From Leptospirillum sp. (lineage in GTDB: Bacteria > Nitrospirota > Leptospirillia > Leptospirillales > Leptospirillaceae): a stretch of 6,964 nucleotides of DNA. Below the pieces are notes generated by a model. That model did not search any database and was not told the origin of the DNA. It was given only the letters and a program-made list of their open reading frames with translations. The DNA lies in assembly GCA_027343785.1 (NCBI GenBank), contig DAHWKF010000125.1, forward strand, positions 1-6,964. Reading direction: 5' to 3'. The position numbers and the translations under genes were made by a program. Of this stretch, positions 1 through 6,643 are shown in pieces. Positions within the stretch are counted from its first letter, which is position 1. Each line of letters starts with the position of its first letter.

Positions 1-1613
1 AACCAGATAAATGAATAGGGTGTCATGGTCACCAGATAGGGATGCCGGGGAATCCGGGGAAAGACCGTGCCTCCGAAGAGTTCGTGGGGAACGAGTCCGG
101 CGAATTTTGACAGGTCAAGATAACCGCATACCGACGTTTTCGACAGATTATGGATCAAAAGGCAGGTCTCCCCCCCCGCGCGTCGGAAGAAGGCATAGAT
201 GGACGGATGTCCGCTTTCCAGCACACCGAACTGGCCATGGGAAAGCAAGGCCGTCTGGCGGTTCCGGATTTCGATCATCCTCCGGACGTTCCAGAGATGG
301 GAGTCCGCGAACCGCTCCTGGCTTTCGACGTTGACCATCGTGTAGCTGTAGAGGGGGTCGTCGATCACCGGATTGTAGAGTTCTTCGGGATCGGCCTTGG
401 AAAATCCGGCGTTCCGGTCGGCGGACCATTGCATCGGTGTCCTGACCGGATTTCTACCCGGCAGGTGGGGGTGGTCGCCCATGCCGATCTCGTCGCCGTA
501 ATAGATCACCGGGATACCGGGCGACGTCAGAAACAGGCTCATCACCAGCTGGATGCGCCTGCGGCCGTTTTCCATGAGACGGGCGACGCGGGAGAGGATC
601 GGGCGCTCGGAAGGCGTTTCCGGATCCACCGGAAAGGCGCCACCGTCCCCGTCGGTCTCCGTGAATTTCTCGAAGGTTTCCTCGGATCGCTCCCGGAGAT
701 CCAGCGTCCAGTGGATGGGGCAGTCCTTCTTCGCATGGATCTCCCTCCCTCCGCTGCCGACGAGCTGCTCCAGCGGTTCCTTGTTTTCCGTCCGGACCGA
801 ACTGATGACGGAAGGGAAGAACCCGCTCAGATGATAATACTGCCGGGGGTCTTGGCGGAGTTCCGTCCGGCTGGGGGAGCCGACCTCGAAGAGAAACACC
901 CGGTCGGGATAACTTTTCTTCAGGGGATCCAGAACGGGCTGGAACACGCGGAACGGATCGGTCACCGGCTCGATTTCGTTTTTTTTCATCCGGTGGAGCC
1001 GGCCCGATCCGGCCAGTCGGAACCCGTCGATATCGAGCGTCAGCCAGTGCTCGAACACCCGGCGGATCTCCTCGAGAATTTCGGAGTCTCCATAATTGAT
1101 GGCGGGCTCGTCCTTGTGGTCCTGGTACCAGTAGTACTGGCCCGTGTCGTCGTCCTGCGCCCAGTTCGCCACCTCGGGCGTCTCCTTGTCGGGCGCCTGG
1201 GCGAGTTTCAGACGTTCGGACCAGAAATAGCTCTTGCGCAAATAACGGGAATGGCGGTTCCGGGACTCGAGGAACCAGACGTGCCGGTCGCTCGTGGCGT
1301 TCACCGGCAGAGACAGGATGACCTTGATCCCCAGGGAGTGCGCCTTTTCAAGCACCATCAGAAAATCCGACAGGGTGCCGAGGATCGGATCCAGCCGCAT
1401 CCAGTCGACCAGGGGATGTCGCATGTTCCCGGCAAAGGACTGGAAAGGGCAGTTCAGGATGATCGCCTTCACCCCCAGGCGGGCGACATACTCCATATGG
1501 TCGGCCAGCCCCCTGAAATCCCCTACCCCGTCCTTCGAGCCATCCGAAAAACTCCGGATATAAATCTCGTACAGCACCCCCTGCTGGATCCAGATCTGTT
1601 CCTGCTCCATCAT
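1..1613 (-). CDS. TreS-like GH13 protein with degenerate active site (partial, C-terminus outside window)
   Basis: 537 codons are visible, from ATG at 1613, and the gene leaves the window still open. The fold and family are those of trehalose synthase (maltose/trehalose interconversion, GH13_16). Seen: start of the barrel at VLYEIYIRSF (residues 13-22), SDGSKDGVGDFRGL (23-36), GQYYWYQ near 161, DIDGFRL (194-200), YYGDEIGMGD (371-380), RTPMQW (391-396), DRNAGFS, and the C-terminal PYLVTMTPYSFIWF. The catalytic machinery is largely gone. Region I has S101 and A106 where Asp and His belong. The nucleophile Asp is A201, the NHD of region IV is E308-R309-S310, and the Tyr-Asp of the -1 subsite is H66-P67. 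Only the putative acid/base Glu243 and Arg199 remain. From family knowledge it should not catalyse glucosyl transfer. I infer a non-catalytic (scaffold, sugar-sensing or maltokinase-partner) role. The start overlaps the treY stop as ATGA, with GGAGGG nine bases upstream. Single-domain TreS would end soon after this point; a TreS-maltokinase fusion would continue. Confidence 0.85.
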   Translation of the reverse strand, partial: MMEQEQIWIQQGVLYEIYIRSFSDGSKDGVGDFRGLADHMEYVARLGVKAIILNCPFQSFAGNMRHPLVDWMRLDPILGTLSDFLMVLEKAHSLGIKVILSLPVNATSDRHVWFLESRNRHSRYLRKSYFWSERLKLAQAPDKETPEVANWAQDDDTGQYYWYQDHKDEPAINYGDSEILEEIRRVFEHWLTLDIDGFRLAGSGRLHRMKKNEIEPVTDPFRVFQPVLDPLKKSYPDRVFLFEVGSPSRTELRQDPRQYYHLSGFFPSVISSVRTENKEPLEQLVGSGGREIHAKKDCPIHWTLDLRERSEETFEKFTETDGDGGAFPVDPETPSERPILSRVARLMENGRRRIQLVMSLFLTSPGIPVIYYGDEIGMGDHPHLPGRNPVRTPMQWSADRNAGFSKADPEELYNPVIDDPLYSYTMVNVESQERFADSHLWNVRRMIEIRNRQTALLSHGQFGVLESGHPSIYAFFRRAGGETCLLIHNLSKTSVCGYLDLSKFAGLVPHELFGGTVFPRIPRHPYLVTMTPYSFIW

Positions 1614-4507
1614 CGCTTGTTTCCCTCCGACAACGTTTTTTCCCGGACCAGAACAGATACAGGCGCCCCGGCCATCACCTCCTCCATCCCCAGAGACGGC
1701 CCACCACGGTCAACCGGCCGAACGGGATTCCCGGTCAGGAGATGGCGCCACCCTCCAGGATCGGTCCCTTCGGGCAACGGAACGATCTTTCCGGAAAATC
1801 GTCCGTCCCGAACCCGCAGGGAGCCCGAAGCGAGCCGTCCGCGGACGCGACGGGAGACCACTGCCAGCAAATCCCGTCCCGGAAGGCTCCGGAGGAATCC
1901 GGTCATCTGTTCCTCCTCCTCCCATCCGGGGTCGAGCGGACGGTAGCTCCCTTCCAGAAACAGGTCGGGATGCCTCCTCCGCTCTTCCAGAACGGAAAGC
2001 ATGACAAACATCTTGACCCGTCCGTCGGCCCAGTTGTCAAGAAGACGGGAAAAAATCCCGCCGGGGTCCTCCGACCGGCTGACGAGAATGTCGGACAAAA
2101 ACCGTTCGCGACGGGCATAATCCACCGGCCGGCGATTGTCGGGATCCACGAGCGACAGATCCCAGAGTTCGGTTCCCTGATAGAAATCGCACACCCCCGG
2201 AGAGGCCATTTTCAGGACCAGCCATCCGAGGCTCAGGGCGGCCCCCTCCCGGGCCACCTCAGCCGAAAAACGGGCGAAATCCTCCCGGAAGGAAGCCTTT
2301 CGCCGTTTTCCGAACACCCCGCGCAAAAATCTGGTGAGGGCGTCTTCATAAACGGTGTCGGGGGTGATCCAGTTCGAGTGGACCTTCGCCTCCCGGGCGA
2401 CCTTCACGGCATAGGCCGACATCCGTTCCAGAAATTCCGACTCCTCTTTCGCCTCCAGGGGCCATGCGCCCACCAGCGTCTGGTAGAGAAATTGTTCGAG
2501 GGCCGGATCCGGGATCGGCCCTCCCGTTCCGGATGCCTTCACCGCGCGGTTCCAGTGCATCCACTGTTCGACGCGGGCGATCCATTCCTCCCCGTATTCC
2601 GACAGGACCTGAATCCGGGCCCGGACATCCTCGCTTCGCTTGGTGTCGTGAGTCGAGGTGGCCGACAGCGTCAGGGGATGGGTGTCCAGCCTCCGGGCGT
2701 TGAACGCGTGGAAGGACGCCGTATCCAGGGATTCGCACCGGGGATCGCCGCCGACCTCGTTGAACGAGATCAGGGGGCTGTAACGGTAAAAGGCGGTGTC
2801 CTCGACACCCTTGGCCATGACCGGTCCGGTAAACTGCTGCCATCCCGCGACGAAATCCGTCCAGCGGCTTTTGCGATCCGCCGGGGCGTCGGCGGGAATG
2901 TCGAGCGTCAGGATGTGCTCGAAAAAACGGTAAAGACCCTGACGGCGGACACGGTGCCGGCGCCGGGCTTCGGAGAGGCCCTGCATGATCCGGCTCCGGT
3001 CCGTCTGGGATAACGTGTCTCCCCGCATATAGGTCCGGTACACCGCCAGACAGGCCGAAATTTCGACAATCCCGCCCTGCAGATCCCGAAAGGGCAGTTC
3101 TCTCGCTGTCCGGCCGTTCTGGGCGAGCCATTCCAGCATCAGGGTCAGGCGGCGAAGCTCACCCCCCAGCAGGGTCTCCGCGACATACTTTTTCAGATGG
3201 TACACGATATCATCGAAAGAAGCCCCCGGAGATATCCGGGTTTCATACCAGCGACGAATGGCGCGGACCCCCTCAGGATCGCCGGAAACGGCCGTCAGCC
3301 GGTTCATGAATTCATAGCCCGTGGTCCCCATGACCGGCCAGTCTCCCGGAAGGGGTTCGTCGGAAGCGAGGATCTTTTCCACCCAGACCTGGGGGATCCC
3401 CTGTGGCATGGCTTCCCGAAGATGCCGGACGAGGCGGCCAAGATACTCCGAAGGGTCCCGCAATCCGTCCACATGGTCCACCCGGACCCCCGTCACCAGA
3501 CCTTTCGACACCCACGCCAAAAGCTGGTGGTGGAAGGCCTCGAATACCCGTTCGTCCTCCATCCGGACGCCGACGAGGTCGGCCACATCGAAAAACCGCC
3601 GGTAGTTGAGGGTCCGGGTGACGGTTTTCCAGTGGGAAAGCCAGTAGACCTGTCTGTCCAGGAGGGAGTCCAGACGGTCGAAGGAAGAGGGAATACCCCG
3701 GATCCCGTTGTATTCGACAAGCGTTTTGTCCAGCGCCTCCCGAAAGGGAAGGTTTTTTCGCCAGAGCGTCCGGAGGGACTTGTGGATCCGTTCCCCCGAA
3801 CGGCTCCGGAGACGGCGTGTGAGGCGGGAAGGACTCCGGGAGGAGAGTCGGGAGATTTCTTCCATGATGGCGTCCAGGGAATCCCGGGCCTGGGCGGCTT
3901 CGGGTTGCCGGATTTCATCCAGATGCTCCCGCATATCCTCAAGAAGGCTCCGGAGGGTCCCCGGATCGACCGGAAGCAGAGTGTCCCAATACCGGATGGC
4001 AAACCCCTCTTTCCGGAACACCAGTTCCAGTTCCCGGCTCTCCAGAACCCTCTGGTAGGGCGCGCCGAGAATGGGCAGGCTGATCCGGTGTTCGAGAGCC
4101 CGCTGGGGGGGATCCCAGTCGACATCGAAAAACATGGAAAAGCGGGAAGACTCTCCGTTTTCCAGAAGATCCCTCCACCAGGGGTTTTCGAAATGGGCGG
4201 CCATATGATTCGGGACGATATCCAGGATCATCCCCATCCCCCTCTCTCCGAGGGATCGGCCCAGCCGTTCGAAGTCGGTCCGGTTGCCGATTTCGGGATT
4301 CAGCCGGGTGGGGTCCGTCACGTCGTATCCGTGGGGGCTTCCCGAACGGGAGGCGAAGAGGGGGGAGGCATACAGTGTCGTGATCCCCAGCCGCTCCAGA
4401 TAGGGGACGAGCCGAAGGGCCTGGGACAGGCGGAATCCTTTGTGAAACCCCATGCGGTAGGTGGCCAGGGGGATCCGGCCGCGGCCCCCCCGATCCAGCC
4501 ATTTCAC
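1610..4507 (-). CDS. treY: Maltooligosyltrehalose synthase (GH13_26)
   Basis: 965 residues from GTG at 4507. This intramolecular transglucosylase converts the reducing-end alpha-1,4 linkage of a maltooligosaccharide or glycogen chain to alpha,alpha-1,1, giving maltooligosyltrehalose in the cytoplasm. Seen: the family N-terminus ATYRMGFHKGF (15-25), LYASPLFASRSGSPHGYDVTD (45-65), region I DIVPNHM (96-102), FFDVADLVGVR (305-315), VRVDHVDGLRDP with nucleophile D344, VWVEKIL with acid/base E377, GTTGYEF (394-400), GVEDTAFYRY (567-576), ATSTHDTKRSEDVRAR with stabiliser D621, and MASPGVCDFYQGTELWDLSLVDPDNRRPVDY (767-797). The protein is longer than the roughly 720-775 residue archaeal and Arthrobacter forms, with extra charged sequence around residues 190-290. 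The ORF stays open upstream to an ATG at 4615, but that would add 36 basic residues inside treZ with no family similarity. The GTG overlaps the treZ stop as GTGA and has GAGAGG eight bases upstream. Second gene of the operon. Confidence 0.97.
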   Translation of the reverse strand: MKWLDRGGRGRIPLATYRMGFHKGFRLSQALRLVPYLERLGITTLYASPLFASRSGSPHGYDVTDPTRLNPEIGNRTDFERLGRSLGERGMGMILDIVPNHMAAHFENPWWRDLLENGESSRFSMFFDVDWDPPQRALEHRISLPILGAPYQRVLESRELELVFRKEGFAIRYWDTLLPVDPGTLRSLLEDMREHLDEIRQPEAAQARDSLDAIMEEISRLSSRSPSRLTRRLRSRSGERIHKSLRTLWRKNLPFREALDKTLVEYNGIRGIPSSFDRLDSLLDRQVYWLSHWKTVTRTLNYRRFFDVADLVGVRMEDERVFEAFHHQLLAWVSKGLVTGVRVDHVDGLRDPSEYLGRLVRHLREAMPQGIPQVWVEKILASDEPLPGDWPVMGTTGYEFMNRLTAVSGDPEGVRAIRRWYETRISPGASFDDIVYHLKKYVAETLLGGELRRLTLMLEWLAQNGRTARELPFRDLQGGIVEISACLAVYRTYMRGDTLSQTDRSRIMQGLSEARRRHRVRRQGLYRFFEHILTLDIPADAPADRKSRWTDFVAGWQQFTGPVMAKGVEDTAFYRYSPLISFNEVGGDPRCESLDTASFHAFNARRLDTHPLTLSATSTHDTKRSEDVRARIQVLSEYGEEWIARVEQWMHWNRAVKASGTGGPIPDPALEQFLYQTLVGAWPLEAKEESEFLERMSAYAVKVAREAKVHSNWITPDTVYEDALTRFLRGVFGKRRKASFREDFARFSAEVAREGAALSLGWLVLKMASPGVCDFYQGTELWDLSLVDPDNRRPVDYARRERFLSDILVSRSEDPGGIFSRLLDNWADGRVKMFVMLSVLEERRRHPDLFLEGSYRPLDPGWEEEEQMTGFLRSLPGRDLLAVVSRRVRGRLASGSLRVRDGRFSGKIVPLPEGTDPGGWRHLLTGNPVRPVDRGGPSLGMEEVMAGAPVSVLVREKTLSEGNKR
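1623..1628 (-). promoter_or_regulatory. Ribosome-binding site of the TreS-like gene
   Basis: GGAGGG on the minus strand, inside the end of treY, nine bases before the first of two tandem ATG codons (1613 and 1610). The spacing favours 1613, which overlaps the treY stop as ATGA. Confidence 0.75.
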
Positions 4508-6411
4508 AGGGATTTCCTCTCTTCCAGGACGAGAACCTGCCAGGGCGCCATCCGCCACCCGACGGGTGAAGCGCCTTCGTGGCTGTCGAGAAGAACGCGG
4601 CCCAAACCGGACCACCCCAGTTCCCGTTCAAGCCAGGGTTCGGACAACGGCCTTTCATGGCCCGTCAGGTTCCAGAGGACCATCCATCGGGGCTTTTCCC
4701 TTCCACCGCGCAGGTGGGCGAGAACGCCGTATCGGGGACCTCGAACCCGATGAAACGGTTCGTCCATCCGTTCCGGCGGAGACAAGGCCGGAAGCGATTT
4801 TCTGAGCCGGATCAGATTGCGGGTGAACGCGAGAATGCGGGATTCCCGGTCTGAAAAGTCGGCAGAAGGCAGAGTCCGGCCGAGGCGGGAGGCTTCAAAG
4901 GTCCGGACATCCTGGGGATCCGGAACGTCCCCCTTCCATCCGAACGCCGCAAACTCCCGGGCGCGTCCTTCCCGGACCGCCCGGATCAGATCCGGGTCGC
5001 CATGGCTGGTGAAAAACTGGAACGGACGGGTTTCTCCATACTCCTCCCCCATGAACAGAAGCGGAAGAGCGGGGGAGAGGATGACCAGGGCGGCCACGCA
5101 CTTGAGCGCCGCCTCCGTCAGGCGGGAAGAGAGGCGGTCTCCTTCCCGGCGGTTTCCCACCTGGTCGTGGTTCTGGGCGAAAACGATGAAGGATGGGCCC
5201 GGCAGATCACCCGAAGGGGAGCCGCGTCGATGCCTGAACGAAGGGGCGTACTGACCCTGGTAGACAAATCCGCCGGCCATCGCCCGCGCCACATCTTTTC
5301 CGCCCGAGAAATCCGCATAATACCCGTCCTTTTCGCCGGTGAACGCGACATGCACGGCATGATGGAAATCGTCGCTCCACTGGGCGTCGAACCCCATCCC
5401 GCCTTTGTCCGGAGGCATGACATGCCGGCGGTCGTTGAGATTCGACTCCGCGACCAGGTGCAGTGGGCGACCCCGGCTTTCGGCGATCCGGGAGGAGATC
5501 ACCGACATGTCCGCCAGAAACGGGTGGGCGGACTGGTCGCGAATGGCATGGACGGCGTCGAAACGGAACCCGTCGACGTCGAATGTCCGGGCCAGGTACC
5601 GCATGTTCTCGAGAAAAAAATGCCGGACATGGTCGCTTCCGGGTTCGTCGAAATTGAGCGCCTCCCCCCAGGGGGTGCTCGTTGTCCGCGAGAAATAGGG
5701 TCCGTATGCGGACAGGTAGTTGCCCTCCGGCCCCAGGTGGTTGGTGACCACATCGAGAAAAACCGAAAGATGCCGCTCATGGCAGGCTCGGACAAGCTCC
5801 CGGAGCCCGTCCGGCCCCCCATAGGACATCTGTATCGCATAGGGGTAGACACCGTCATACCCCCAGTTCCGCTCCCCCGGGAACTGCGAAAGGGGCATCA
5901 GTTCAAGGGCCGTCACACCCAGGTCCACCAGGTGGTCGAGTCCCCGTATCACCCCTTCGAAGGTCGAAAGTCCCGAAAAGGTCCCCACATGGAGCTCATA
6001 GAAGATCAGGTCTTTCAGGGCGTGACCGCGAAAAGGAGCCATCGATTCGGATGGATGGGGGCTCCGGGAAGGGGGCGACCAGACGGAGGAGGGGCCGTGA
6101 ACACCCTGCGGCTGAAGGCGGGACGCCGGATCGGGGAGCAGCCTTTCTCCATCCAGCCGGTACCGGTAGAGGGTTCCCGGGGGGGCGTCGGTAACGGTCT
6201 TTTCCCAGTATCCGTCATCCTGTCGATTCATCGGGCGGGGTCGTTCGCCGGGACGGTCGATCGCCAGTTCCACCGTCCCGGCCAGCGGCGCCCAGACACG
6301 AAAAAGGGTCCCGGACCGGACAACAACGGCCCCCAGAGGCCCGAGATCCCGCGGACCGGGCGTCAGTGAGGACAATGGAACAAAATCGCGGCTTCGGGTG
6401 GGGTCCTCCAT
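4504..6411 (-). CDS. treZ: Maltooligosyltrehalose trehalohydrolase (GH13_10)
   Basis: 635 residues. The enzyme hydrolyses the alpha-1,4 bond next to the terminal trehalose of maltooligosyltrehalose, freeing trehalose and a chain shortened by two glucoses, which TreY can use again. Seen: an N-terminal CBM48-like beta domain (about 28-105, with LFRVWAPLAGTVEL), the barrel start FYELHVGTFS (137-146), LMPLSQFPGERNWGYDGVYPYA (171-192), region I FLDVVTNHLGPEGNY (218-232), DGFRFDAVHAIRD with nucleophile D285, LVAESNLND with acid/base E322, FAQNHDQVGNR with stabiliser D416, LLFMGEEYGETRPFQFFTSH (451-470), and a C-terminal beta domain. All catalytic residues are present and the length fits the family. 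Branching enzyme was considered because it shares the domain order, but AESNLND and the FTSH loop favour TreZ. The ATG at 6411 has AAGGAGG eight bases upstream. First gene of the operon; its stop overlaps the treY start. Confidence 0.97.
   Translation of the reverse strand: MEDPTRSRDFVPLSSLTPGPRDLGPLGAVVVRSGTLFRVWAPLAGTVELAIDRPGERPRPMNRQDDGYWEKTVTDAPPGTLYRYRLDGERLLPDPASRLQPQGVHGPSSVWSPPSRSPHPSESMAPFRGHALKDLIFYELHVGTFSGLSTFEGVIRGLDHLVDLGVTALELMPLSQFPGERNWGYDGVYPYAIQMSYGGPDGLRELVRACHERHLSVFLDVVTNHLGPEGNYLSAYGPYFSRTTSTPWGEALNFDEPGSDHVRHFFLENMRYLARTFDVDGFRFDAVHAIRDQSAHPFLADMSVISSRIAESRGRPLHLVAESNLNDRRHVMPPDKGGMGFDAQWSDDFHHAVHVAFTGEKDGYYADFSGGKDVARAMAGGFVYQGQYAPSFRHRRGSPSGDLPGPSFIVFAQNHDQVGNRREGDRLSSRLTEAALKCVAALVILSPALPLLFMGEEYGETRPFQFFTSHGDPDLIRAVREGRAREFAAFGWKGDVPDPQDVRTFEASRLGRTLPSADFSDRESRILAFTRNLIRLRKSLPALSPPERMDEPFHRVRGPRYGVLAHLRGGREKPRWMVLWNLTGHERPLSEPWLERELGWSGLGRVLLDSHEGASPVGWRMAPWQVLVLEERKSL
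4516..4521 (-). promoter_or_regulatory. Ribosome-binding site of treY (decides GTG start)
   Basis: GAGAGG on the minus strand, within the last codons of treZ, eight bases before the GTG at 4507. Together with the GTGA overlap it favours 4507 over the upstream ATG at 4615. Confidence 0.7.
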
Positions 6412-6419
6412 CAGGCTGG

Positions 6420-6426
6420 CCTCCTT
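6420..6426 (-). promoter_or_regulatory. Ribosome-binding site of treZ
   Basis: AAGGAGG on the minus strand, eight bases before the ATG at 6411. It is a near-perfect Shine-Dalgarno sequence, fixes the treZ start and suggests strong initiation at the head of the operon. Confidence 0.85.
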
Positions 6427-6528
6427 CGTTCGGGAGATGAGAGTTTGCGGGTGACGGCGTCCGATGATCGCTTTTTACCTTAGACATAACGACCGCACCG
6501 GATCAACCCATACGAATAAAAACCAACC

Positions 6529-6558
6529 ATTTTTTGCCACGACTTCCGATCACGTCAA
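6529..6558 (-). promoter_or_regulatory. Candidate promoter for the treZ operon
   Basis: On the minus strand TTGACG (6558 to 6553) is followed after 18 bases by AAAAAT (6534 to 6529). A second option is TTGATC near 6505 with TCTAAG 16 bases downstream. Neither is strong. The first one overlaps the candidate gad promoter almost completely on the opposite strand. Confidence 0.22.
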
Positions 6559-6562
6559 AAAT
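6534..6562 (+). promoter_or_regulatory. Candidate sigma-70-type promoter for gad
   Basis: TTGCCA at 6534-6539 (5 of 6 to TTGACA), a 17-base spacer, then AAAAAT at 6557-6562 (4 of 6 to TATAAT). Transcription would begin near 6569 and leave a 5' leader of about 75 bases. Consensus matching by eye only; a stress sigma factor or another site is equally possible. Confidence 0.3.
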
Positions 6563-6598
6563 CCGTTAGAGTGACGATGACGGGCGCTGTTGTGATCG
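6547..6598. repeat. 7-base inverted repeat upstream of gad
   Basis: CGATCAC at 6547-6553 and its exact complement GTGATCG at 6592-6598, 38 bases apart, flanking the expected gad transcription start. It could be a pair of operator half-sites. Seven bases at this distance could also be chance. Confidence 0.25.
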
Positions 6599-6633
6599 CC
6601 CCTTTCCCCGTTTCTCTCAAAAACATCAACGTC

Positions 6634-6640
6634 AGGAGGA
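6634..6640 (+). promoter_or_regulatory. Ribosome-binding site of gad
   Basis: AGGAGGA immediately before the gad ATG. The spacer from the AGGAGG core is only four bases, shorter than is usual. Confidence 0.75.
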
Positions 6641-6643
6641 GAC

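Larger units (their letters stand above)
6412..6643. promoter_or_regulatory. Divergent intergenic region between treZ and gad
   Basis: 232 bases without a convincing gene. It must hold the start signals for both the leftward treZ-treY-TreS-like operon and the rightward gad gene. It is richer in A and T than its flanks (runs near 6517-6535 and 6557-6561), as expected for promoters. It holds both ribosome-binding sites, candidate promoters in both directions, and one 7-base inverted repeat. No tRNA, riboswitch or terminator was recognised. Confidence 0.8.

Noticed and set aside
681..1313. Sequencing frameshifts as the cause of the missing TreS active-site residues
   Set aside because: Flanking family-like sequence continues in the same frame before and after each altered motif, and I saw no Asp-containing GFRLD or NHD equivalent in the other frames around those motifs.
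150..1946. 598-codon open frame on the plus strand
   Set aside because: It is antisense to the TreS-like gene and to the end of treY, has no recognisable domain, and arises from strong G/C preference at third codon positions. It also spans the junction between two real genes.
1742..3013. 423-codon open frame on the plus strand opposite treY
   Set aside because: Low-complexity, Pro/Gly/Arg-rich translation with no family signature; a shadow of the intact treY frame.
4508..4615. Longer treY start at ATG 4615
   Set aside because: It adds 36 Arg-rich residues inside treZ that do not look like a TreY N-terminus. The GTG at 4507 has a ribosome site and a GTGA overlap.
3197..4753. 518-codon open frame on the plus strand
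   Set aside because: Antisense to treY and the end of treZ, crosses their junction, and has no domain or ribosome site.
5002..6369. 455-codon open frame on the plus strand opposite treZ
   Set aside because: Shadow of treZ; the translation resembles no known protein and the minus strand carries all the TreZ motifs.
6465..6599. Direct repeat TGATCGC at 6465 and 6593
   Set aside because: Seven bases, about 128 bases apart, with no further similarity around them; likely chance.
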